Shown: positions 41,680-53,911 of the stretch, one piece after another | Layout of the letters: each line of letters starts with the position of its first letter | Position numbering within the stretch: the first letter of the stretch is position 1 | Assembly: GCA_954871525.1 (NCBI GenBank) | Contig: OX940865.1 | Coordinates: forward strand, 3,906,001 to 3,970,000 | Source: Parietaria judaica | Lineage: Eukaryota > Streptophyta > Magnoliopsida > Rosales > Urticaceae | DNA length: 64,000 nt | Reading direction: 5' to 3' | The notes under the pieces: model-generated | Databases searched by the model: none | What the model was told of the DNA's origin: nothing | Seen by the model: the letters and a program-made list of their open reading frames with translations, nothing else | Program-made: the position numbers and the translations under genes

Positions 41680-42260
41680 TGTTGGGAAATCACTTTGCAA
41701 TTCCAGAGAATATTATCACGAATTATGTTGTCGAACCGTCCAGGTAACATTAAAAAAATATAATTCAAAGCGGAAAACTTGTTAACCGTACAATGGATCG
41801 AACATCGGATAATAACCAAAATCAAAATCTAATAAATATTAAGTAATTTAATATTCATAAATCATTATTTATAATATAGTCTATAGGAAATAAATAAAAG
41901 CAGTAAATGATTGCATTTATTAACCAAATGCATAAGGCCGGACCTTAGTGTGATGACTTTCGGCTGTGCATTCTGAACATGGCAAGGCTCTTCCAGTGTT
42001 GAGGGAAACTCCCGTGATCTCCTGGGATATTGAAACAGGACCAGTAAGGCTCGACAGTCCAATACCGCTATCATGTTCCGCATCTAATATGCTTCTGGAT
42101 TCCTTGTACCGAAGCGTGGGCTTCGCCGGCAGGACTCCATCGCAAACTTTAACTGATGGTTCTTTTGAAGCTTTCGGAGAACAACGTCTCTTAAGCCGAA
42201 CCAGAAAAATGAGATCAGTAGAAAAATTAAACCTTTTAAAATTTAGAAGCATGCAGGAAG
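41680..42260 (-). repeat. LTR-like dispersed repeat, minus copy
   Basis: Its reverse complement aligns with 55040-55526: shared phrases include AACCATCAGTTAAAGTTTGC, GGAGTCCTGCCGGCGAAG, CACGCTTCGGTA, GGAGTTTCCCTCA and GGTTAACAAGTTTTCCGCTTT. Both end in TTTCC(C)AACA, an LTR-type end. The U3 part is missing here. Confidence 0.6.
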
Positions 42261-42784
42261 AATTACATGGTGATTTTAAACTCTATATTTAGTCGAGTTT
42301 TTCTTCAAAGTACCTGAAAAGAATTAAGGAAAAATATTATAAGAACATAGTAAAATATGTGTAATCTAATAATGAAAAAATATTTAGTGTGTAATTTGCT
42401 TATAAAGTGAATGAGTAGGACATGAAAAGTTTAAAATCAATATATACGTGGCTTTTGGTGTTAGTATTAAACATATCATTAAAAATGTCTAAACAAATGA
42501 CCCATTGTAATGTGTATAACGCATATTTATTGGTGTTAAACGTATGTCTATACCAATTGAATTTGTAACTTGTAATGCTTTTAATGGTAGGTTTAATAGT
42601 AAGGTTACATATGGAATCCAAAGAGTAAAAAAAGACATTAAATCATGTATTAATAATAACTACATTCATATGCATGACATTTATATGACATTTCTATGGA
42701 AACTTAATATTCCATGAAATATTCTTATATAAAAAAAATTAAAATTCGAAGAAAATTGGAATTATGTAAACTTTGAGTTCTACT

Positions 42785-43490
42785 GTGTTAAGTAGGGGTG
42801 TGCAAAAAAAAACTTAACCCAACAATTTAATCCAACCCCAATCTAACTCAACCCGATTAACTCAATAGTTATCGGGTTTGGTTGGGTTCAATCCGAATTT
42901 ATAGTCGGGTTAGGGGTTGGGCTAGATGATTGGGTTGGGCCGGCCCAATTGACTCAGTCAAGTTTTTTTCAAATAATTAATTATTTTTTTAAATTTATTT
43001 TTGTTGTTTAAGTAAATAAAACCATTCAAAAAAAAGTATTTCTAGAGTCTCATTTTCGTTTCAAGTCATTATTGAATGTCTATAACTATGACTATGTTTC
43101 TAGTTTATGATTACGATCACATTTCTAGTTTACTTTACGACCATGTTCCGTACTTGTATTATTTAATGTTTAAGATTATAATAACGTTTAATTTTTTAAT
43201 TGGGTATTTAAAACAGTAATTTGAAATTTCAGCTTATTGATTGACGGATTAAATTTAAGTGTTATTCGATAAAATATTTATATATTTTTAAATATTTAGT
43301 TTAGGCCAATGACCCAACCCAATCCATCCCAACCCAGAGTTTTTTGGGTTGGGTTGGATTAGATTGGGCCTTCAAAAAATTTGGGTCGAATTGGGTTGCT
43401 TTTCCAAAACACAATAAGATAGAGTCGGGTTCATGTTTTACCTCGGGTCGACCCAATCCAATCCAACCCATGCACACCCCTAGTGCCAAG
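42785..43490. mobile_element. hAT-type MITE, 690 bp
   Basis: Ends TAGGGGTGTGCA at 42793 and TGCACACCCCTA at 43482 form inverted repeats, flanked by GTGTTAAG (42785-42792) and GTGCCAAG (43483-43490), an 8-bp target duplication with two mismatches. Subterminal runs of AACCCAA and TTGGGTT are typical of this plant hAT MITE type. It has no coding capacity. Confidence 0.85.
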
Positions 43491-43509
43491 TCATCAACTT
43501 GTGATTCTC

Positions 43510-43513
<4 letters not shown>

Positions 43514-43544
<31 letters not shown>
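43514..43544. repeat. (TA)n microsatellite
   Basis: About 15 TA units just past the hAT-type MITE. Confidence 0.9.
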
Positions 43545-43548
<4 letters not shown>

Positions 43549-43847
43549 TTTTTCTCTTTTTTAATTTTTAATAGAAAAAATTATAACAAAGATATCAATC
43601 AAATAATTATTTTTAAAATTAAAGAAAAAATAAAACGAGTAGCATACTGAAGAGTTTCTTTGTTTACTTTCTTTATAGTACTTGATAAAGAGTTGCATAT
43701 CATTGACACCCTTCATCTCCATCGAACAAATAAAACGGTTTCATTTTCTAATTAACAGGGGTGGTGGTAAGTGTGATTTTTTTTTCTTTTGTAATTTCAA
43801 TCCTATTGCTAAGTAAAATATATTATTTATTAAGAATTTAGATGATA

Positions 43848-43870
43848 CTAGTGGATCGGCACCGCGCGTA
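43848..43870 (-). mobile_element. Helitron-like 3' terminus, decayed
   Basis: On the minus strand: CGCGCGGTGCCGATCCACTAG followed by T. It ends in CTAG next to T and shares its last 20 bases closely with 46205-46236, but the terminal hairpin is lost. The other end was not found. Confidence 0.45.
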
Positions 43871-46204
43871 GAATTATAAGCTATACACGTAAGCATAATT
43901 TCTTGTTCTAAAATATTATTTATCAGATAAATTCCAACATTTGATAACAATCATCTTACGTGAGAAGACTGAAATTTATAAGTATAATTATTTTTTATCC
44001 TAAATTAAAAATTAACAAAGTTAAAAAGAGTTTAATTTATGTTTTTACTTAATATTTTTACTTTCAGTTTAATAGCAACACTTTTAAATATCTAATCAAG
44101 CAAGTTACTTATGAGCATATTTTAATAGCAACACTTTTAAATATCTAATCAAGCAAGTTAATTGTGAGAATGTGTTCGTCAAAAAAAAAAATGAGCATGT
44201 GCAACCCAAAAATGTAGAAACATGGAAATTTGAGAATGTACGACATAGTTTCGCAATATGATAATAACTTTTTCTTTACATAAATTCAATTACCACTAAA
44301 TTATTATGTAACATGATTATGGATAAGAAAAAAGAGTAAAGAGGTTTGAAATTTGATTTGTTTGGCTAGAAACAACATTGCTTGCTTGTTTTCTGCTTTT
44401 CATTTAGCAAAAAGTCAATACACTAAAAGCAATTAGAAGTGAGAGTTTAATAGGCGCCTTCTTGATGTTAGTTTTGTAAAAAGATTTGAGAATTTGAGAA
44501 TCTGTAGTCTGTTGTATGAAATGTATTGAATATCGAGATCGTTTCATACCATCAAATATGTCTAAACACATTTTTTTTAATGAAAACCTTAAAGAATTGC
44601 TAAAAAAATAATATTATCACCTATAACTTCATATCATCTAACCTCGATAGAAATATATTGATGTTAGCAAAAGAACTCTATTACAATATTATCACCTATA
44701 GTTTTTCTGATAGATAATGAATAAGCATAGATAAGAAATCAATGTGAATGTGTTAAATTGAAAGTAAAAATTGAGCTTTTCATTTATTTATTGATTTAAA
44801 CTATAGAGACCACCAATATAAAAATAGCTTCATAAAAAAATTTCAAAATATTACATAAAAACTAAAAAGGAAAAGTAAGAATATATTTTATTATGTGACC
44901 TTTGTTGATGCCGTTTTTTGGATCAAACACTGTTGAGGCCCAAGTTGTGAATTTTGGGCCTGGCCCAATGTCGTTCGTGACGTGGCGGGCTTTTATTGAC
45001 TTTTAGGTGGGCCTTGGTTGGCCTAGTCGTGTGGATGGCTGATTTTCCCCCCTCTGTTTGTGGTTTTGATGGGACCCCGTTGACCTTGGGTGGTAGCCTG
45101 GTGACGTTTGAGTGAATTTTTAGTTGACCGATATGGGGACCCTGAGTAGGTGTCCCTGGCACTTCTAGGTTCGAAAGTCTCGTTTCCGTTCGGGGTCCAG
45201 GCGATCCGGGTCACTCACTACCTGTTACCGCAGGGCCTGGAATGGACAAGGCCGGGGTTACAGGTTTGGAGCCCACGCGAATCGGGGGTACCAGCGGACG
45301 GGGGAGTGCGTTCGACCAGGTTTAATTCTTTGAGGTTGGAGTCTGTAGAGAGAGCGAGAAGAGAGAAGGAGATTAAATTTTAATGTTTTTTTTTTAAAAT
45401 GACGTGGCGTGTTATGTGGCATGTCCATGTGGCGGTCAAAAATGCCATGTCATTGGTTGACTAACGGACATCCACTTAACTGGATGAAATTTTTAAAATG
45501 TGGTGATTAGTCAACATGAGACATTTTTGCCGCAATTTTTTGGCATTGGCATTATATCCGAGAGAAACTGAAAACTTTGGCTATTTTTGCCGCAAATTAC
45601 CCTTAAAAAAACTATATAGATTATGAAATCTATCGTTATTACAATCTCTTGTTCAATAGAGTGTTCTATTTCTCTTATTTAGACTTTGTGACTGAGTAAA
45701 GAGACAGTGCCTGGAAGGACTTCACGGTAGGTTGCTGTCGATGTATGAAGTCGGACGGTCCGTGGAGAAGTTCGCGAAGAGAGTAGAACTACGAAAATGA
45801 CAAATCAATCAAACAGGGTGGTTAAACTTAAAAGCATTGGAAAATTGTTGAATAGTGAACGGGTATATCACTTAGGTACGCAAGGTATTAAATTTCTCGA
45901 ATATCCATCGGCATGCCCATCGAAAATCTTTTTTTCGAGAATATGCAAAACGATATATCCATCGACATATCCATCGATTTACCTATAAGATACCAATCGA
46001 CAAGCGATATATCCGTAAAATGAAAAGTGTGAAACGACATCGGTAAGCGGTATTTAAAACCTTGGGTATGTGTACCGAAAAGCCACTTTTTTTTTAACGA
46101 AAAAAAATTAGAAAAAAGGAGAAAAAAGAATTGGGGTAAAATTAGTTGTTTTGACTGACACGCTTCCCGAAGTCAATGCCCTTTATATATATATAAATTA
46201 TAAA
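43871..46204. other. AT-rich DNA, no gene seen
   Basis: Parts may be bodies of Helitron-like elements. A GC-richer block at about 44930-45330 has open frames on both strands without family resemblance. A direct repeat of about 50 bp (AGCAACACTTTTAAATATC) occurs at 44063 and 44127. Confidence 0.5.
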
Positions 46205-46236
46205 CTAGTGGACCGACACCGCGCAAAAGCGCGGTG
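46205..46236 (-). mobile_element. Helitron-like 3' terminus with hairpin
   Basis: On the minus strand: an 8-bp stem CACCGCGC/GCGCGGTG with a four-base loop (46217-46236), then 8 bases, then CTAG with T beyond. This is the standard 3' end of a Helitron inserted between A and T. The 5' TC end would lie to the right; I could not fix it (a related CGCGGCAACGCGCGGG stretch is at 47364). Confidence 0.55.
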
Positions 46237-47909
46237 GCGTTGAAAAATTGTTTAATCAAATAATTTTGTTGTCTGTTTTTTAGTGAAAAAAAAATATTCA
46301 TCTATATTGCTCATTGGACAACTTAACTATGTAACTTATAGCTTTATTTAATATAGTCAGAGAAATTTTGTAACGTTTGAAATATGGTTAACATAATTTA
46401 CATAGTTACATATTAAATAAAGCTACATAGTTCAAACGTTACATAGACAAAACGACATCAGTTATTATTTACAAGTAAATAATAGTATATAACCGTATTT
46501 TATTTATTTACAAGTAAATTTTGGTTCAAAAAGGTAAAGTTATCGAGTTTTATGGATTTTTATACTGTAATTATGGGGTTTTGTTCGGTATGCGGCACGG
46601 CCACAATGTTTTTGCGGTTTTAAATAGAACATGGTCGATTTTTGTGTGTGTGAAAGCACTCTCATATTTACAAATAAAGTATGCATTTAAAGACTATGAT
46701 TTTATTTTTTGATGATTATGTACTACTAAAGATAGATCAAAATATCTCATTTTGGAATTTTTTTGGATGTACTCCAAGTTCCAACATGCTAAAATATTCT
46801 ATGTTTATAAATTTATGCTTTAACTTTTTTTTTTTAAGTCTACTTTTTTATTGGTCCACTAAAAATAATAAGAAAACATTTACAATTTTGAGATCCACAA
46901 ATTTGTGAGCCAGAGATTTACAATCTCACTCTAAATTATCTACAAATACAATTTGATTAATCTGTGATAATTATAATAATTGACTACTTATCTGAATTTA
47001 ATTTTGCGGAAGTGAGCCCAATAAACTCTAGCACTCTTGAATGTGTATAAAACTCTTCTTAGTGGAATAATATATGTGCATATGTACACACATTCATATA
47101 AATATGTATATGAGGAATACTTATTTTTGGAGATCAATACCGTAGAAATCTTTTATGGGATGTAAATAAGGCTTTTCATTAAGAAGAGATGCTTCTATTA
47201 CATTGACGACTCTTTTGGTCTAATTACATATAGATATTATGTAAATTAATCCTAAAAAGGATTGACTGACAGTACGAGAAAAATATCAGATTACTTAAAA
47301 ATTATACACATAAAAAACACAAACTATCAAATTTCTCTTGCTAAGAGAAAAAAACATTTAATTCGCGGCAACGCGCGGGTTATATACCTCGTAATATACT
47401 ACTGAAAAAAAAATATTACTTATATTTATTTTTATTTTTAAGGGCCCCAAATATTATTTCGCCTAGGGCTACCGTAAAGTCAGGGTCGGGCCTGTCTCCA
47501 CAACACAATATTAGTATTCAATAAATTTAACAGTTCTTACTATCTCGATCTCTCCTCAATAATAAGTTATTATCTTTAATTTTCATAAAAATATAATTAC
47601 AGACCTAAATTTACAATAACTTACAAGTATAACTCTTATTTTTTTTATTATATAAATTAACAAGTATAACCTATAAATATGAGGCCTTATTATGAGTGTG
47701 ATTACTTAGTTATTTATGTCTTATGTCTTATATAAAAATATTGTCGGAGTAGTCAATATTATTTTCCAATTCTTTTGTTGGTAAATTTTTCGGTATGTGG
47801 CTTGCTCGAAATTTTCATCAGTAAGTACGGCATGTGGCACACTCTTTTATGTCTTTCCATCGATAAATCCTATAACGATCGGAATCGGTATTTTAAACCA
47901 TGGTGCTTA
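46237..47909. other. AT-rich DNA, no gene seen
   Basis: Includes an imperfect inverted repeat around 46360-46420 (TATGTAACTT / AAGCTACATA type arms) and a block near 47860 that shares CGGTATTTTAAACC with 46051. No coding region is supported. Confidence 0.45.
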
Positions 47910-48459
47910 TGTTAGACATGTGTGTCCTTAAATAAGAAATTTATCCATTTGTAAAAGATTATGACAAGTCGTTAAATAAAGATGATGCTTATTATGTTAA
48001 TCTTATTATAGTTTCTGGTAGAGTAAAATAGAATGTTTGATTCCTTAGTTCATAAAGGATGCAATTATGTTATTATTATCACAACAGAGTCATGTGAGGA
48101 AGAATTAATAAAAATAATAAATGAACTTAAAACGTCCGTGACCTGATTAACTGGGTGGGAGCCCATTAATCGGTAAGGTCATTAATGTGACTAAGTGACA
48201 ATCCTATTCTGGATTATGTGTGTGTCACACTCACTAGAAGTTCATTAAGTATGAAGCCTCTTCATACTGGACTGGACCTGACTTAAACTCGAGAAGTTAT
48301 CATATAAGACCGTCACTGATAACTTGTAGTTGAGTCACAAAATGATGATCAAATGGATATTAGTTCTAAGTCCTGAGTGATCATGAGTCCGAGCTACTGG
48401 ATTGATTGTTCTTTGATTTAACCGTTAAAGAACACAAGATATTACCGCTGTTCTCAACA
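47910..48459 (+). repeat. LTR of a Copia-like element, second copy
   Basis: Starts TGTTAGACATGTG and ends GTTCTCAACA; length 550 bp, close to the 554-bp LTR at 40526 and sharing its distal half. Could be a solo LTR or one side of a decayed element. Confidence 0.5.
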
Positions 48460-49102
48460 CTATTATTTTGGGAACATGATAGTCAGTAGTAAGGACAGCT
48501 TGATCATAGACATGGGCATCACACAGCTCTCTTCAAAGTCATGATGATTCCCTTGGTTGTCAGTGGTGAGAAGTGAGAGGTACCCGTCCGCAACTTATGA
48601 ATCAAAATCATAAGTGGGTTGCCTATAATATTACTGGTTGAGTCAAGGATGAAAATGCATTGAGGGGCATTACGGTAAAAACCGCCTGCTCATGTGTGAG
48701 TCATCAAGTGAAAGGACAATAACCCGAATTTGATTGAATCAATGGACACCCTGCTGTTATAAGGGAATAATATATACTGTATCAATAAAGAGTGCAGCCT
48801 CGGGTCTATAGTGTAATCACTTCGAGGTTTAACGAACAACTAGAAGTTCGTTGGATCTTAAGTGATACGGGTCCATGGTCCCCAGGATAGCTCCGTAACG
48901 GATGATACGTACGTGATTAAAATACATTCTGGATAATGTTTAATCATTTGGCTCGACTTATAAAACTGACAAGTATGTGTCAGACGTCAGATAGTTTTAT
49001 CGTCAACGTGGCAAAAGTATCATATTTTGATACACAGAATTAACTGATAAAAATAAAGTTAGAATTTAGATTTTCTAACAACATCATGTTGTTTTAGAAT
49101 TT
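48460..49102. other. Unassigned DNA before the truncated Tat copy 2
   Basis: Non-coding. It ends in an imperfect palindrome (CTAACAACATCATGTTGTTTTAG, split near 49088) directly before the break into retrotransposon sequence at 49103. The palindrome may mark the junction. Confidence 0.4.
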
Positions 49103-49117
49103 AGAGGACGGGTACAC

Positions 49118-49834
49118 ATGCTCGAAGAACCAGACGAGCAAACGTACGAAGAAACGGAGGATTTCAGAGAGCAGTTCAACGACATCCCCGAACCCATCGG
49201 TAGAATCTACACGATCGTAGGAGGATCCCAACTGCACGGTAACTCAGTGAACTCCATCAAGGCCCACCAGAGGAGGCTCAAGGCCGGACCGGTAATCGTA
49301 CCAAGGCAAAAGCCGGACTTCGAGATCTCATTCAAGGATAGCGAAGCGGCCACACTGATTGGTCCAAACAACGACGTGCTGGTCGTCACACTCCTAGTTG
49401 CCTCGTATAAGATGGATAGAATCCTAATCGATAACAGGAGCTCAGTCGATGTGATCTTCTTGGAGCCACTGCTGAAGCTGGGAGTTGAAGAAACAAAGAT
49501 CGACAGAGAGGCCATCCCGCTAACCCGCTTCGATGGAGGAACCATCAACGCGGTTGGCACGATGCGACTATCCATCGCAGCAGCAAGGGTCGGGAAGACC
49601 AAGAACTTCCTAGTGTTGGACTGCCCGTCGGTCTACAACATGATACTAGGAAGACTCTGGCTGCACATGATGAAGGCCGTACCGTCAACCTACCATCAAC
49701 TAATACGCTTCCCGAATAGGGAGGGAAAAATCGTTGAGATAAAGGGAAATCAGAAACAATCCAGAATTTGCTATATGAGCGCGTTCCGGAACATACATGC
49801 CTCTAAGGCCGGGAAAGAGCAGTCTACCGCGTAG
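49118..49834 (+). pseudogene. Gag C-terminus and protease of Tat copy 2
   Basis: Starts within gag (MLEEPDEQTYEETEDF). The protease active-site motif reads LIDNRSS where copy 1 has LIDNGSS: the Gly after Asp-Asn is Arg (GGG to AGG at about 49435). The catalytic Asp remains. The stop codon is at 49832-49834. Confidence 0.85.
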
Positions 49835-49840
49835 CAACTA

Positions 49841-52093
49841 ATGGCGGTAGACGAAAAAGAGGACGACGGACAGGAAAGGACCACCGATACGGATGGGCCT
49901 AACCTGGAAATGACAGTCCAGGTCCAAATCGATCCCGACAACCCGGACCACCGGGTAGGAATCGGAAAAGGGCTAGACAACGATGTCAGAAAAGATCTCC
50001 TCAAATTCCTAACCAGAAACCGGGACTGTTTTGCTTGGTCTCACAAGGACATGCCCGGAATAGACCCAAGCATTACGACCCACCGCCTAAACGTGGATCC
50101 GAGCTATAAGCCGGTGAAACAAAAAAGGCGAAAGCTAGGCCCGGATAGAGCCCAAGCTGTGAATGAAGAAGTCAAAAAACTGCTGCAGACCGGATCCATC
50201 AGGGAAGTCAAGTACCCGGACTGGTTAGCAAATACAGTAGTCGTGAAAAAGAAAAACGGGAAGGCTAGAGTCTGTATCGACTTTACCGACCTAAACAAAG
50301 CTTGTCCCAAAGACAGTTTCCCGATGCCCCACATCGACCGTTTAGTCGAAGCAACATGTGGGCACGAACTACTATCGTTCATGGATGCATTCTCGGGATA
50401 CAACCAGATCCTAATGCACCCCGAGGACCAAGAGAAAACGGCATTCATAACCGATAGAGGAATATACTGCTATAAAGTTATGCCTTTCGGATTGAAAAAC
50501 GCCGGAGCCACATATCAGAGATTAGTCAACCAGATGTTCACCGAGCAACTCGGTAAAACTATGGAAGTCTACATCGACGATATGTTGGTAAAGTCCACTA
50601 AAGCAACGGATCACGTGTCCCACCTAGAAGACTGATTCGCCATACTACGAAAGTATCAAATGAAGCTCAACCCGACAAAATGCACCTTCGGGGTAACTTC
50701 AGGAAAATTCCTAGGTTATTTGGTCACACAGCGAGGAATAGAAGCCAATCCCGACCAGATAAATGCCCTCTAGAACATGCCCTCCCCGAGGACTGTTCGG
50801 GAGACACAAAGGCTGACTGGGAGAATCACCGCTCTTAACCAGTTCATATCAAGAGCTACGGACAAATGTTTGCCCTTCTACAAGTTATTAAAGGGAAACA
50901 AAAAGTTCAAATGGACCGAAGAGTGCGAAGAGGCTTTCCAAAAGCTGAAAAGGTACCTCTCCACCCCACCGATACTCACCAGACCAATTTTGGGAGAGCC
51001 ATTGTATTTATACCTGGCTGTCTCACCATCGGCGGTGAGCGGAGTAATCGTGAGAGAGGACCACGGAGAGCAAAAGCCGATCTTCTACATCAGCAAATCT
51101 TTGGAAGATGCTGAACCCAGATACCCGGCTATCGAAAAACTCGCACTGGCAATGATAACCGCAGCGAGAAAGTTTCGGCCTTACTTCCAATCTCATACCA
51201 TCATGGTAATGACCACCCAACCTTTGAGAATCATCCTTCATAGCCCGAATCAATCGGGAAGGCTCACGAAATGGGCCGTCGAGCTAAGCGAATTTGATAA
51301 AGAATACAAGATCCGAACCTGTGCAAAATCACAAGTATTGGCTGACTTTCTCATCGAACTACCAGCCGACGGTTCAAAAGAGGGCCACAAAGACGGAGAA
51401 TGGAAACTCGAAGTTGACGGCGCGTCAAACCAAGGCGGATCCGGGATCGGAATTCGTTTGATATCCCCCACGGGAGAAGTGTTGGAACAATCGTTTCGAT
51501 TGAAATTCCACGCGACAAACAATGAGACCGAATACGAGGCCCTCATCGCCGTCCTCAAACTAGCAAAAGCCGTAGGAGCCCGGAAAGTAAGGGCCCATTC
51601 CGACTCAAAACTAGTTACCAGTCAGATCAGTGGCGAGTACACCACCCGAGATGACAGAATGGAAAAATACCTCTCGGTAGTAAAGGGCTTAATTCAACAA
51701 TTCGAACACGTCGAGATAGTCCAAATACCAAAGAGTGAAAACGCGTCAGCATACACATTGGCCGGTTTAGCTTCGACTTCGGACCCCGAGGTCAAAAGGA
51801 TAATCCCGGTCGAGACAATAGACGAACCCAGCGTAACACGTGAAGTTTTCAATATCCGAATGGAAGAAGATGATTGGAGGACCCCAATCATTAACTACAT
51901 CCTAACCGGAGTCAAACCCCAAGATAAGCAAAAAGCCAGGAAACTAAGGATCCAAAGCGCTAGATTTTGCATGATCGGGGAAAAATTGTACAAACGTAGC
52001 TATACCGGACCCTACCTAAGGTGCCTAGGAAAGACCGAGGCTCAAATAGTACTTCACAAAATCCATGACGGAGAATGCGGCAACCATTCGTGA
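49841..52093 (+). pseudogene. RT, RNase H domains and start of integrase, Tat copy 2
   Basis: RT opens at ATG 49841 with YIDDMLVKS intact near 50570. TGA at 50633-50635 replaces the Cys codon of copy 1, and a TAG at 50771-50773 follows in the connection region. From 50777 a 438-codon open stretch covers the Gypsy RNase H and the second RNase H (KLEVDGASNQGGSG), ending at TGA 52091-52093, where copy 1 has GGA. The 40 bp lost from copy 1 after 10440 are present here. Confidence 0.88.
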
Positions 52094-53116
52094 GGAACAT
52101 CTTTAGCAAACAAAGCAAAAAGGCAAGGCTTTTTCTGGGCCACCATGTTGGCGGACAGCGAAGCCTATGCCAAAAGGTGCGACAAATGCCAGAGACACTC
52201 CCCGTCCATACACCGACCAGCAGAAGAACTCTCATCAGTCTCAGTCCCGTACCCGTTCATGAAATGGTCTATGGACATAGTAGGACCTTTTCCCCTAGCC
52301 CCGGCCGGAAAGAGGTTACTACTCGTCGTGACCGACTACTTCTCAAAATGAGTGGAGGCAGAATCGTACGCAAACATTAAAGATGTTGATGTAGAAAATT
52401 TCCTATGGAAAAACATCATCAGTAGATTCGGCCTCCCAAAAGAGATAATACTTGACAATGGACCACAGTTCATTTCAACGAGATTCCAAAACTTCTGCAT
52501 AAACTGGAAAATATCCTTGAACACGTCCACTCCGAGATATCCTCAAGGCAACGGTCAAGCCAAAGTAGCTAACCGGGTAATAGTGGACGGAATCAAGAGA
52601 CGCCTAGACACCAAAAAAGGACGGTGGGCAGACGAGCTCATAGGGGTCCTTTGGTCCTACAGAACCACCCTGCGTAGGGCCACCGGGGAAACCCCCTTCT
52701 CAATGGTACACGGCACCGAGGCCGTAATACCAGCAGAGATAGAGACACCCAGCCTTCGAAGGGAACTCGCCCGTTTGAACGCAGAAATCAATGACGAAAT
52801 GAGGGAAGACCAACTCGACTACATCGACGAAAGACGAGAACAAGCTTTGATAAGAATTGCCAACTATCAAAACTCGATAGCTACGTATTATAATTCAAAG
52901 GTCAAACGTCAAAAATTCATAGTAGGAGAGCTGGTCCTCAGAAAAGGTTTCCAAAATACCGCCGAGCTGAATGCGGGCAAGCTCGGGGCCAATTGGGAAG
53001 GACCTTACATCGTCACCGAAGTAGTAAAACCTGGAGTATACCGGCTAGCTACTCCGGATGGAACAAGAGTCCTCTGCGGTTGGAATGCCATGCACTTAAG
53101 GAAATACTACGCCTAA
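52094..53116 (+). pseudogene. Integrase of Tat copy 2, catalytic Glu lost
   Basis: Continues the pol frame. TGA at 52349-52351 replaces the Trp codon of FSKWVEAE. The first two catalytic Asp residues are kept ([17 protein letters not shown]), but the third position reads GNGQAKVANR, Lys in place of Glu. The GPY-type C-terminus is intact (NWEGPYIVTEVV). The stop is at 53114-53116. Confidence 0.88.
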
Positions 53117-53303
53117 CCCGACCTACCGGTCTCTCCTGAACTACGTAATGACTTGATCCCCAAATCTGGGGTACGTAGGCAGCCCATCCTAAACAGTGGG
53201 CATAGTCTCAATCCAAACTCAAAACCAAATAGGCCCGAAAACTACGAATTGCAAGACTCAATAGAGCCAACTTAAAAGAAAACATGTCCCGAAACTCTCG
53301 TCA

Positions 53304-53466
53304 AGGCAACAAGTCTACCCGGGTAACAGACTCATCACCTAAGGCAACAAGCCTATCCGGATAATAGACCCATCACATAAGGCAACAAGCCTACACGGGT
53401 AACAGACCCATCACACCAAGGCGACAAGCCTACCCGGGTAACCAACCCGTCACATAAGGCAATCCG
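53304..53466 (+). repeat. 38-bp tandem spacer array of copy 2
   Basis: Four to five units of the same AAGGCAACAAGCCTA-type repeat as copy 1, cut off at the (GA)n repeat that follows. Confidence 0.85.
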
Positions 53467-53467
<1 letters not shown>

Positions 53468-53526
<59 letters not shown>

Positions 53527-53825
53527 AGGGGAGGGAATGAGAGAGAGAGATCTATTAATTTTTAGGTCAAAATAACAAAATTAAATGATAACCTAATTAA
53601 TAGGGGAATTTTTCAATCAAAATTTTAGGATAATTAATTTAATTTCAAAAATTAAAATATATAATAAATAATAAATACGAAAATAAATAAATAAATATAA
53701 TTAATATCAGGGTTAATATGGTCCAAAATATTTTTAAAATGGGCATAAATGAATTGTTTGAAAGTATGGGCAATTCCCTTAAACCTTATGTAGTTTTTGG
53801 GTATTTCATGAGTTTTTCTTTTAAT
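53468..53825. repeat. Dispersed repeat with (GA)n end, inside Tat copy 2
   Basis: Begins with (GA)n (53470-53522) and continues through an AT-rich body whose reverse complement matches 58430-58720: shared words include ACCTAATTAATAGGGGA, AATTGTTTGAAAGTATGG, GGGTTAATAT and CCTTATGTAGTTTTTGG (slightly altered in the other copy). It replaces about 4 kb of the copy 1 structure. Confidence 0.85.
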
Positions 53826-53911
53826 TAATCCTATCCGGCACGATTTTTACATGATTCCATCGAGTAAATACTATAAAATTTACTTCGAATTTTTTATAGT
53901 AGGGGGCTAAC

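Noticed and set aside
44930..45390. GC-richer block with open frames on both strands
   Set aside because: No frame resembles a known protein and no splice structure links them.
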